A stretch of DNA of 64,000 nt from Choanephora cucurbitarum (taxonomy: Eukaryota; Mucoromycota; Mucoromycetes; Mucorales; Choanephoraceae), in NCBI GenBank assembly GCA_025331435.1, contig JAIWNI010000018.1, forward strand, positions 124,001-188,000, in the 5' to 3' direction. The translations under genes and the position numbers were made by a program. Positions 54,337 to 64,000 of this stretch are shown here, one piece after another. Position 1 is the first letter of the stretch, and every line of letters begins with the position of its first letter. Under the pieces are notes generated by a model. It saw nothing but the letters and a program-made list of their open reading frames with translations. It made no database searches and had not been told where the DNA came from.

Positions 54337-56006
54337 TTATTTTTTCTTCTCATTTGTTGTATCATTCTTTTCACGTTCAGGTATTGTCATGCCTCCAGCT
54401 TTGGCTCTTGCTATAACCTTTTCTGCCCATTTGACTACAGGCATATCGATCCTTCATAAGAGAAAGATATTAGTTTTTCTTTTACTTTATCTAGTTCATC
54501 AAGCTTACATCTTGCCATCTAAGTTGAATGCCCCAATACCCTTTTGTGAGTTGAGTTCGTATCCTTCTAAAATACGAGTTGCTCTATCAAGTTCTTTTTT
54601 TTTTAAAAGGACATAAATGAATGAAAGCAGAACAATAAAATGAATCAAGCTTACCTGAATCATTGGGTAGAAACTTTCTTTGAATTATATCAATTTGATC
54701 AGGATGGATTGCTTGTTTTCCAGCAAACCCAAATCTTCTACCTTCTTCACATTCTTCTTCAAGTGCAGCTTTGTCTTGGTAATCTACGCAAACCTGCAAG
54801 GCATATGATTAGTAACAATGGCTTTCATGAATCCTCGCTATAATATGTATACCAGATCAATCGCTTGCAACCCATAAGCAGCAGCAGCATTCACAATCCA
54901 TTGTCGCGCAAACAACATCTCTTCTCTCGTCTTGGTACGGACTAGACCCAAGTCAGCACAATAGTCCTCAGCAGCAAACTACGAGAATTTGTTGTCAGCA
55001 GACTGCTTCCTTTCTGTTACTTTCACTTTTTGACTTTACAATCACTGCATCCAAACGAGGGTCGGCCGTGACAATTTCTTTAATGTTCATCATACCAAGA
55101 GCACTTTCAACAGATGCAATCAAACGAATCCTCTCTCGTCTATTAAGTAGATGATAAATAAGTCATTACTAACTAGATTTCCCAAATTACTTACTGTGAT
55201 TCTACGGCAACAGAATCAATCATTCTACTGACAAATTGAATATCTTTGGCACTCTGAACTTTGGGAATAACAATTGCTTGCAGTCTTTTTGTATGTAGCT
55301 ATTCAAAAAAAGCTAAATGACATCATCCCTTTCTAAACAAAGATATTTGTTATACTTACAATAACATTAAGATCATCGAGTTCGTGTCCTAGATGACCGA
55401 TGAGTAAAATCCATGCTTTTAACGCAATCTCATGTATATATGTTACCTGAGCCAACAGCGTTGATTCTTACAGCCTTTTCTGCTTTTCCATGCTCTGAAG
55501 CCTAATACGAAGACTAAGTAAGGCTAATTCTCGGGAAATGAAACAAGTAGCTCACCTCTAAGGCGTCAATCACCATATGTCTTGCTGTACCCTTCTTGTT
55601 TACTGTAACGCTATCCTCAAGGTCATATACGATACAGTCTGCTCCAACGCTAATTGACTTGTGAATTTTTCTTTCATCGCTTCCGGGGACTTTTTTCATG
55701 CATAATTAGCTCAAACGAATAATGCAAGCTAATTTAACATACATAGATGTGTGTACATTACCATAAAACAAAGCTCTTCTCGACCGAGCCGTGTTAGCTT
55801 TAGTATTTCCATTGGAATTTGTACTGATGGCGCGACATAATAGATAATTCTTGTTGATATGCTTGGTAAAGTCACATTTGTAGTGAGCTATTGTACTTTG
55901 TTATTTGTGATACGATTACTCTAATGTTTGAACCTTTCTTACTTAAATTGATAGAAGGCACAGCTCTTCTTGATGCATGAAGCAGACCTTTGATATTCAA
56001 CATCAT
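54337..56006 (-). CDS. CLYBL: citramalyl-CoA lyase-like (CLYBL type, HpcH/HpaI aldolase fold), mitochondrial
   Basis: About nine exons; start MMLNIKGLLHASRRAVPS at 56006 (second Met at 56003), stop TAA at 54337-54339. The leader is basic and suggests mitochondrial import. Conserved blocks: SRRALFYVPGSDERKIHKS, DCIVYDLEDSV, VRINAVGS, LQAIVIPKVQSAKDIQFV, IRLIASVESALGMMNI, FAAEDYCADLGLVRT and FAGKQAIHPDQIDIIQRKF. The Arg, Glu and Asp ligands of the Mg2+-dependent lyase family are visible. CLYBL cleaves citramalyl-CoA to acetyl-CoA and pyruvate, protecting B12 enzymes from itaconyl-CoA. A malyl-CoA lyase-like role is an alternative. It lies 305 bp from the AUH-like gene. Confidence 0.88.
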
Positions 56007-56899
56007 CTATAGGCCAACAAAAGAGAAAGAAGAAAAAATGAAAGAGAGAAAAATGGGAAAAATAAAATACTCATGTGGTGAGATAAATTGTGTTGTTTGT
56101 GACCCCTTTTTGAGGAGTGAGACGTAAAAAAAAAGAGAGATGACATATGTATACTATAGGGTTTACTATACACTCTGACTTGCTGTACTTTTGACTTTTT
56201 AATATCAGATTTGAAAGCCAAGAAGAGAATCTAGTGAGTAGCATTCAAGCCAGAAATTGAATATCAACAATAACAAAAAAATAGAACGTTGCGATACTGT
56301 AGAGGTTAATTTGATCCAACTGCTTTTAACTGACTTGTTTGTCTGCATGCATATGTTAGAAGGAAAGAATGTCATGGTCGAAAAAGTGTTTGAGCATGCT
56401 ATCAAGATTTGTTAGAATTGAGAGCCAAAAATCCAATAGACAAACAAACGGTCTCTGTTCCTTAAAGCTTTTCTATCTATCCTTAGGTAGAACCATTTTC
56501 TTTTCTTTTTAATTTTCTCTTGTAGTGTTTAAGGCAGAGTAAATTCTCATTGTTTCTTTTCGAGCACAAGTTCTGTCTTTTAATACAATCAAGTTTAAAA
56601 TGCATTTCTAAAAAGGTTATTGCTTAACTTCTGTACTCAGATGACACCTATTTAGCTTACAACAAAACTAATAAAAATTGCTACATGGCATTATGAAGTT
56701 CCAGAATTGAAACACAGTTTACCTGGAATACATTGAGCATGAGAGTTGAATCTTGCAAGTCAAATTGCACACTTGTTTCTTCACAAGCTGCATGACGTTT
56801 TTTTTTTTCCAATTAAGGAGAGAGAAGAAGAGAATTATTCTGCGGGGGAAAAAAAGAGTGGATTTTCTCTTTCTTACCTTTTTTCTCTTCTCCAACGCA
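56007..56899. other. divergent promoter region, no gene seen
   Basis: About 890 bp between the CLYBL-like gene (minus) and cullin-1 (plus). AT-rich with long pyrimidine/purine runs (for example about 56805-56880). Open frames here (56003-56221 and 56205-56405 minus) are unconvincing. Confidence 0.55.
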
Positions 56900-59647
56900 A
56901 TGACCTTAAAACGAAAAGCAATAGACTTTGATGAACATTTTTCGCAACTGATTGACATGCTGAACGGCATCTTTTCTTTCTCTTCAAAGCAACAACAGAT
57001 CAAGGGGATGACCATGTATCAGTATCCTTTTTGTGTATAGAGCACACTAACCTTAGGCCCTATAATTTTCCGTAAACCATTATTCCTTAACTTTTGACTA
57101 GAATTGTCTATGATTTGTGTATAGCTATACCACGTCCTTTTACAGATAGAGTCTTTTTAGGCATTGCTGAATACATAGACAGACATACAATGAATGAATG
57201 CAGGGCAAGTTTTTTTCTAAAAAAAACAAGAAACAACCATTTTTTAACAGAATATGCATATATTAGATAATGCTATCCAACGATGATATTGTAACGTCTT
57301 ATGCTAGAGCCTTTGAACGATTTGCTTTAGCAGCAGAATACATGTCTAGAGGTTGTTGTTACCTAGACCGTGTCAACACCACGAATTATGCAAACGGTCG
57401 CAGTCCCAATTTAACCACAGTTAACATGGCTAATACTAGTAGCAGCAGTGGTGGTGGCAGCAGCAGCATGAATCTAGCAGGCTATGCTAAATATAAAAAG
57501 CAGAATATCGAAGCACTCGCTCTTTCACTTTGGAAATCTAATGTACTCTTCTCTATACGAGATCGATACCAGAACAAGCTGTTTTATCAAGTATTTGAAT
57601 TAATTCGACAAGATCGTGACGGCGGCGATCATTCCCCTCATAATACCATTAAATCGGTCGTCACATCGCTTGTTCAGGTCAACGCTTTTACAGAACAACC
57701 ACTTCAGTTGTACATTGAAGAGTTTGAACGACCGTACTTAGTACATACAAAGCGTTATTATGAAGCAGAAGCAGCACGCGAAATTGCTTCAGGCAGTATC
57801 AGTCATTTTATGCAGCGAGCCAATGAGCGCCTTCAACAGGAAATTATGCGCAACAATCAATATTGTCACTCAACATCCCATCCACGTATTGTCAAGGAAT
57901 TTGAGGCACAGTATATTACAGCCTATCAAGACCGTATCATAGATGAGTTTGAGGGCATGCTAAAGCAAGAGCAGTTCCAAGGTAACAGACACAACTTTGA
58001 TTAGAAGTTCTACTTACAATGGGTTCGAATAGATTGCACATTGGCGTATACCTTACTAAGCCGCATATCGGACGGGTTGAAGCCTATACTGGAAGTCTAT
58101 GAGAATTACGTAACCAAACTCGGCAAAGATATCTTATCTCGATTAGGCTCTAGTATACTGAAAAACCCCTATGCTTATGTGGATGAATTGTTAAGTCTAC
58201 ACCAAAAATACTATCAGGTCAATCAACAGGTATTTGGATCAGACCCTCTTTTCACTGCTGCTGTCGATAAAGCATTCCGTTCGATTGTCAATGAGAGCTG
58301 GAACACCAGTCTCCCTGCCCAAGGACCAGAGGCGTTAGCGCGTTATTGTGATATGATGCTCAAGAAGAACACAGGCAAAAAGGATGCGATTGCATCGAAC
58401 AGTGCAAATGGTAAACGAAAGGGCTTGAAAAAACGCATGAACGATCTAGTGGATGAAGGGGACCAAGAACAGCGGTTAATGAAGATGATCACCTTGTTTA
58501 AATATGTGGATGACAAAGATGTCTTTCAAAAGTTTTATTCAAGGATGTTGGCCAAACGTCTTATTTATAATGCTTCTAGCTCTGAAGAGCTTGAGGTCAA
58601 TATGATCAATCGTCTGAAGGAGATTTGTGGCGTTGAGTATACAAGTAAACTGAACAAGATGTTTACTGACATCTCGTTAAGCAGTGATCTAAACAGCAAA
58701 TACAAAACCCATATGCGAGATAGAGGACAAGGTAAGGTGAAACATGAAAAGAAAAGGAACAAAAGGTCTCAACAAGTATTCAAGTGAATATGGACATCTT
58801 GGTGTTGACTGCGGGTGCATGGCCATTGAATCAAAAAGAAGAAGCAGGAGCAGAGGCCAATAAGCTTCAGATCCCTAGTGTTGTATGTTTAGCATAGTAA
58901 AGTACTGAATAAGACTCACACCTACATTACTTATTTAGCTGGAGAATTGCATTTCATCTTTTGAAAGCTTTTATGCCAATCAGTACAATGGACGACGCTT
59001 GTTATGGCAGTGGAATTTGGCCCGAGGCGAAGTGAGGATAAACCATCTGGATAAGAACTATGAGCTCCAAGTGAGTCTATACCAAATGATTATTCTATTA
59101 TTGTTCAATAGACACGCTGCCGATGGGGTTTCTATGAATGATATTGTTGCTGAGTCAGGCCTTAGTTTTCAAGATACTATGCGCAGTTTAAAGCCTTTAG
59201 TAGATATGCAGATATTACAAACCTTGAATGATGAGCCATTATCGCAATCAAGTCTAATCCAATTCAATTCATCTTTCAACAGGTAAAAAAAACAGAGCGT
59301 TGCCATCTTGCATTTGTATGATTAACCTTTGTCATTCAAGCAAACGTACAAAGATAAAAGTGACTGCTTCTTCTGCTGCTACTGCACAGAATGAGACACA
59401 GCAAGAGAGTCAAGCAGCTAGACGGTCTGTGGATGAAGATCGTCGTATGTATCTTCAGGCAGCTATAGTGCGTATCATGAAGTCAAGACAAGTGCTGCCG
59501 CATGTTCAGTTAATTCAGGAGATATTTGATCAGGCCAACTCCAGATTTTCACCTTCTGTAGTAATGATCAAGAAGTGCATTGAACAGTTACTTGAGAAGC
59601 AGTTCATTGCTCGACAAGAAAGAGATACTTATGTTTATGTTGCATAA
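56900..59647 (+). CDS. CUL1: cullin-1 (SCF ubiquitin ligase scaffold, CDC53 type)
   Basis: Seven exons: 56900-57021, 57102-57204, 57267-57981, 58033-58731, 58785-58882, 58939-59282, 59341-59647; 2,388 nt, 795 residues. The cullin repeats run through most of the N-terminal part (YTLLSRISDGLKPILEVYENYV, GPEALARYCDMMLKKN). The cullin-homology domain follows (FKYVDDKDVFQKFYSRMLAKRLI, EYTSKLNKMFTDISLS). A WHB domain closes it, with neddylation signature IVRIMKSRQVLPH (modified Lys about 741) and the ending YVYVA. Sequence and ending fit CUL1 rather than CUL3 or CUL4. It would bind Skp1 at the N-terminus and Rbx1 at the C-terminus. The second intron (57205-57266) has a GC donor. The first exon is less certain. 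Confidence 0.93.
57205..57266 (+). other. GC-AG intron in the cullin-1 gene
   Basis: Donor AGG|GCAAGT and acceptor ATTAG|ATAATG, phase 0. The exon before it reads HTMNECR and the exon after it MLSNDDIV. Phase-1 use of the GT four bases later would lead into stops, because the frame upstream of the acceptor contains TAG. Confidence 0.65.
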
Positions 59648-59775
59648 TAAATAGCTTTTTCTTTTGTAACAAGGTTGCATGAAAATCATTTTCTGCCAAT
59701 CTAATGTCCGACAAAAATATTTTTTTTTCTGCTTTGGCTGTTATTTTTTCAAGTTCTTCTCTTATTCTTACATTG

Positions 59776-61400
59776 ATGACAACCCAACGTTTAACAAAAC
59801 ACTTTTTATCTCTTCATAGACGGTCTTATTCAACAGCAAGTACAGAAAAGGCAATTTTTCTTACCGAGAAGCAACTTCAGACTCTTGGATCGCTTGAAGA
59901 CCAAAGGTTTGTTTCTTTTTTTTTAGTATGATTTTTTAATATAGATCTAACCGAGTGCCTTAGCGATATTCTCGTAAAAGAGATTGAACTTTCTGATGAA
60001 CCAACTGTGAGAGGATCGGAAGAAGCCAATTTCGGTCGAAAGCGCATCGGTTGTGTTGAACTCCCCAAGCCTTTGATTCAAACGATTAGTGATCTTATTG
60101 AGGGTAAGTCTTCATTGACTAAAGCTCCGATCGTTGTTTTTTCTCAACACTCTTTTTTCAAGGACACGACAAGCGACTGATCAGAACAGATGCACTTCGT
60201 TTATACGATGCCTTGCGATCCACAGCCAAGATTCCTAAAGAACCAGAATCTGATTTTGATGGATCACGTACAGCCAAAAAACAACGCAAACAATCAAAAA
60301 CCGAAATAGAACCCCACAAATTATCTTATGGGCCTCGAGAGTCAGTTGCCTATGCAGCAGGAGTGTTGCCTTCAACCTTTGGTGCTATTACCAATGTTTT
60401 GAAAGAAGTCAATAACCGTCTTGCTGATTTCAACCCTCAATCCATGCTTGATTTTGGAACAGGTCCAGGTACTGCTATCTGGGCTGCTAGAGAGATTTTT
60501 TCGTTCAAGGAGTGTACAGGTGTAGATCTCTCCGAAGACATGTTACGTGTAGCAGAGACATTAGAGGCTGGTATTCGTCGAGAAGGAGATCAACCTGTAG
60601 ATTTCAAGCGATATTTGGCTATCGATCCAGCTGGACCAAAGACAGATCTTGTAGTGAGTGCCTTCACATTAGGTGATATTTCGTCTACTGCTCTCTTGAA
60701 ATCAACAGTCGAGCAGTTATGGACACAGACAAAAGATGTTTTGGTAAGTTATGCTGATTGTTTCCTTCTAGCTTAAGTGTAATCCTGATATTATTTCAAA
60801 AAAAAAAAGGTATTGATTGATAGAGGAACGCCTATTGGATTCTCGAATATAGCTAGAGCAAGGCAATGGATTTTAGATATGAAAGCATCTGAGGCCCATG
60901 TTGTAGCACCTGTAAGTTTCCTTTTTGTGAGAAAGAGATCTCAATGCTAAATGATACAGTAGTGCTCTCATGATAGACCTTGTCCTTTACTATTTTCACC
61001 TCAAGCAAAACCTGATCACTTTTGGTGTCATTTCTCACAGAGAGTACAAAGACCCCCTTTTTTGATGAAGACAAAACACAGTAAATTAAACACAGAAGAC
61101 TCAAAATATGCCTATGTTATACTTCGTAGAGGCACTCGCCCCAATCAGACAGATACGATCGAGGGTCAAGCTTTTCAATGGTCTCGACTGGTTCAACCTG
61201 CTTTGAAAAAGAATGGTCATGTAGTCATGGATGTTTGTTCAAAAGAAGGCGAAATACAACGTATGACAATTCCTCGATCCCAAGGCAAAATACCTTACCG
61301 CGATGCACGTAAAGCCATGTGGGGTGACTTGTTTCCTCATCCTTCAAAGAACAAGACTGTTACACGCGTTTTGAAATGTGAATCAAATCCTGATATATAG
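59776..61400 (+). CDS. RSM22: mitochondrial ribosome assembly factor, RSM22/METTL17 family
   Basis: Five exons: 59776-59906, 59964-60103, 60163-60743, 60810-60911, 60963-61400; 1,392 nt, 463 residues. MTTQRLTKHFLSLHRRSYST is a probable mitochondrial presequence. A methyltransferase-like Rossmann domain holds MLDFGTGPGTAIWAA (about 185-199) and VVSAFTLGDI. Then come GTPIGFSNIARARQWIL and the Cys motif CSHDRPCPL (Cys319, Cys325), with WCHFSQR after it. These Cys are proposed to bind a 4Fe-4S cluster in METTL17/Rsm22, which helps build the small mitoribosomal subunit and may not methylate. The intron 1 acceptor at 59963 follows a CTAAC branch site. An in-frame ATG at 59704 is less likely. It ends 20 bp before the stop of the convergent gene. 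Confidence 0.9.
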
Positions 61401-61420
61401 ACTGTAAATAATAGTTTATT

Positions 61421-62605
61421 TTAATAGCTGGTATCGTTTTCTTGCTGATCTAGAGAAGAAAAGGGAATGGATAAGGAAGGCTATATAGAAGAGAAACAAA
61501 ACAAAATAGTTAGACATGTTATAGACGCAAACATATATGTACTTTACACGAATGGTACGTAACATGTCTGCTTTCAATTCATCTACACATAAATAGAAAA
61601 GTGGTTGATATGACTTTGTGATGTGACGATCCTCCTTGTTCGTCTTACCAAATTTAGCATCTGTCAAAGGTGAAAATCGAATGAGATTATCTTCTGGCAT
61701 GCGTTCGAACAAAAAGGATTCTGTAATTGATAATTGAGCGCATTGTTGAGCCATCTTCCCAAAGATGGCCATTTCTGTACGATAGAGTCTATAGGCTTCT
61801 TTGTTATAACAGTATTTATCATTGAGACTATCGAGAACAGCTTTCTTAAAGATGTTTTTGATATAATGTAAAACGTGGTATGTATAATCTTGATAAGGTC
61901 TCCAGACAGGGAATTGCTGTGCTATGGATAATTTGCCGTCTATATCTACAAGAGGGTGAAACATTTCGGTCAAGAAAGAAACAGTAGGCGGTGCATTAGG
62001 ATAGTTTTCGGGCAATTCAATCTTGAATTTAAAAGCGCCTGATCTATAAAAGCCTTTATGAATGAAAATGACACCATACCACACTAAAAAAGAAAGGACA
62101 AATCAGTACTTTTTTCTTGCCTATTTCATTTACTCTCTTCTTCTTTTACCATAAAGATGATGTTCTGATGGCATCATATAAACACCTAAAGGACAATGTT
62201 TTGGGTTCCGCAAATTAGCACTATATTGAGTGGTTAAGAGAGTGTTGTTGTATAACTCAAGTGTCTTTTATTTCTTATTGCTTACAATTCAGTCAAGATT
62301 TCGTAGCGTTTGAAATATTCTGATGTAAGACGAGGTGGTTTTGGTGCAAGATCATCTGCCTCATCGTTTTCGATTTCATCGTAAATGGAGGTATAAGCTG
62401 GTTTTGTTACTTTTGGCTGAGGTGGTGCGATTGAGACTGATGTTCTTTTCCCGAGACGTCCTAGAGTGGCATTTCTTGTGCGATCAAGAAGTGAAGATCG
62501 TTTTGTGAAAGTGTCAGGCTATAACAAAGAAATTGAAAAGAAGCCAATTCATTATTTCTGCTCGTCTTTGTCATTCTCTTCTTTTATGCTCTTTACATTA
62601 TTCAT
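61421..62605 (-). CDS. ubiquitin-conjugating enzyme variant, AKTIP/FTS type
   Basis: Exons 62286-62518, 62150-62220, 61548-62083 and 61421-61480, with a probable 9-nt first exon 62597-62605 (MNN); 909 nt, 302 residues. The UBC fold is clear: CPLGVYMMPSEHHLYVWYGV, then FYRSGAFKFKIELPENYPNAPP, FHPLVDIDGKLSIAQQFPVW and YHVLHYIKNIFKK. At the place of the catalytic Cys (HPNIxxxGxICL in active E2s) the sequence reads FHPLVD..GKLSIAQ, so no Cys is available. FHPLVD and GVYxMPS are hallmarks of AKTIP/FTS, a member of the FHF complex linking Hook adaptors, dynein and endosomes. Joining exons 1-3 at 62221-62285 restores ILTEFANLRN; the other frame stops. The first exon is tentative. Confidence 0.85.
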
Positions 62606-62822
62606 TCAACACGATCTTGTATATTTAAAATAAAATAAAAATAGTGAGGAAGAAAAGTTGAAATTCAATAATTTTAGAGTGGTTGCTATGGTAAATTAAA
62701 GAATTTTGTTTCCAGGCTGCATTAAAAAAGAGACTCTTGCTATTTTTTGTGGTACAAAGAAAGATTGCTTAGAATGATCATGTAGTCAACTTTTTATTCT
62801 TTTTGGAAAAAGGGTATTTGAA

Positions 62823-64000
62823 TTAGAACCAACTATCTTCCTCCTATAAAAAGAATCATTTAGTTAAGCTGTCTTAAAGAAAGATTGTTGTCTCTTACAG
62901 TTACTTCTGTATTGCCATATCTATCTGTTTCTGTAACTAAAGTAGAGAATATTAAAAAAAAAAAAGCTCAAGTATCCAACCAATCATAAGTAATATTGTA
63001 CCTGTAGTTTCGTCATGGAACCAACCATCCTTTCTTTCTATAGTGGTCGTATTACCATATTGGTCTATTTTTTAAAGAAACAATCAGTACAATGGAGACC
63101 AAATAGCCTTTTCAGGTAATATAAGCGCTTTCTAACCTGTCTCAATAATTGTTTCTTTATCGCGACCAAACCATCCATTATCTTCATTGATGATAGTGAC
63201 ACTGGAGCCTGGTTCATTTCCTCCTCCGCCACCACCATAACCATATCCACCACCGCCACCACCGCCTAAATGGAAAATAAATCAGTTTCAAATTAATTTT
63301 AGCAAATTTTTATATTCAGGAACATTACCATATCTGTTGTAATCTTCTTCACGTTCAAGTCTTTCAATGCGCTGCTCTTGATCACGTTCATGTTCAACGA
63401 ATTCGCCAACAGCTGCACCTGCTAAACCAACAGCAGCAATGCCGGCAACACCAGCAGCAATCTTCATACCGTTTGACATACCTTGTTTATGCTGTTGCTG
63501 TTGCTGAGGAGGAGCACCATAACTGTTGCTATATTGCTGAGGAGGAGCACCTCGATAGTCATTTGATTGAGCATGGGGTTGACTGTAGTAATTGTTTTGT
63601 GGAGGGGGTTGGCCGTAGCTGCTATTTTGTGGGGCAGGGGGTTGACCATAGCCATTGTTTTGTGGGGGCTGACCATATCCACTGTTTTGTGGAGGCTGAC
63701 CGTAGCCACCGTTTTGTGAAGGAGGTTGGCCATATCCACCGTTTTGTGGGGTAGGAGGTTGACCATATCCACCATTTTGTGTAGGAGGTTGAGCATAGCG
63801 GTTACCTTGTTGAGGAGATTGACCGTAATTGCTGTTTTGTGGAGGAGGGGGTTGACCGTAGCTGTTGTTTTGTGAAGGAGGAGGAGGCTGGCCATAGCTG
63901 TTGTTTTGTGAAGGAGGAGGAGGAGGTTGTCCATAGCTGTTGTTTTGTGAAGGAGGAGGAGGCTGGCCATAGCTGCTATTTTGTGAAGGAGGAGGAGGTT
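62823..64000 (-). CDS. YGQPP-repeat / glycine-zipper protein, C-terminal part
   Basis: Five exons seen: 63329 to beyond 64000, 63137-63265, 63002-63064, 62899-62936, 62823-62843; the start lies outside the window. From the right edge the protein is a long disordered run of QNxxYGQPPPPS-type units, about 12 of them. A hydrophobic glycine-zipper helix follows (MKIAAGVAGIAAVGLAGAAVG), then a charged coiled segment (HERDQEQRIERLEREEDY) and a poly-Gly stretch. The end carries three short modules each closing with a Trp-Phe: NEDNGWF, ERKDGWF and EEDSWF. Two of these start D-x-YGNT. The helix could pack in or against a membrane. No enzyme domain is seen. Function unknown. Confidence 0.7.
63490..64000 (-). 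repeat. in-frame tandem repeat coding for QNxxYGQPP units
   Basis: About a dozen imperfect units of 27-45 nt, written on plus as CCATAGCTGTTGTTTTGTG-like blocks joined by GAAGGAGGAGG. Copies nearest the right edge are the most alike, suggesting recent expansion there. It continues off the window. Confidence 0.85.

Noticed and set aside
63464..63970. 168-codon frame rich in HKT repeats
   Set aside because: It is an out-of-phase reading of the YGQPP repeat; the YGQPP frame continues into conserved exons and is the real one.

Overview
The window comes from an AT-rich fungal nuclear genome, most likely an early-diverging (Mucoromycota, Mucorales-like) fungus. The evidence is many short GT-AG introns of about 47-115 nt with CTAAC-type branch sites, a nuclear tRNA-Tyr with an intron next to the anticodon, fungal-type proteins (CipC, a HAL/SAT4-type kinase, cullin-1), and heavy loads of APE-type LINEs and Ty3-type LTR elements. 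I did not pin the species.

Layout. 0-9 kb: 5' part of a GPI inositol-deacylase gene (BST1 type), a six-exon voltage-gated K+ channel, a hairpin repeat, a Ty3 pol fossil and a HAL/SAT4-type kinase. 9-13 kb: gene-poor, with possible decayed coding. 13-17.4 kb: a hexapeptide acetyltransferase and an M3 oligopeptidase with many introns. 17.4-27 kb: gene-poor, holding an intact two-ORF LINE whose 5' end abuts a tRNA-Tyr gene. 27-34 kb: one unknown gene, then a graveyard of at least three decayed LINE pieces in both orientations plus a MITE-like repeat. 34.7-42.5 kb: a mitochondrial nucleotide carrier, unrecognised decayed DNA, an SRA1-domain protein and methionine aminopeptidase 1. 42.8-50 kb: a foldback element with 447-bp inverted arms, its left arm split by a full-length Ty3 element with identical LTRs. 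51-64 kb: two CipC-like genes, a mitochondrial acyl-CoA pair (AUH-like hydratase and citramalyl-CoA-lyase-like enzyme), cullin-1, an RSM22/METTL17-type mitoribosome assembly factor, an AKTIP/FTS-type E2 variant, and a YGQPP-repeat protein running off the right edge.

Most notable points: (1) the LINE's ORF1 and ORF2 join by a TAATG stop-start overlap, and the first 15 bases of the neighbouring tRNA-Tyr recur at its far end, as expected for insertion into a tRNA gene; (2) a very young Ty3 element sits inside a foldback element whose other arm preserves the empty target site; (3) three conserved genes each need a GC-AG intron; (4) an AUH-like and a CLYBL-like gene lie side by side, which together could carry out the last two steps of itaconyl-CoA breakdown. 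Exon coordinates were worked out by hand from conserved reading frames and splice signals. Where I summed the spliced lengths (K+ channel, kinase, carrier, SRA1, MetAP, cullin, RSM22, AKTIP) they are all multiples of three.
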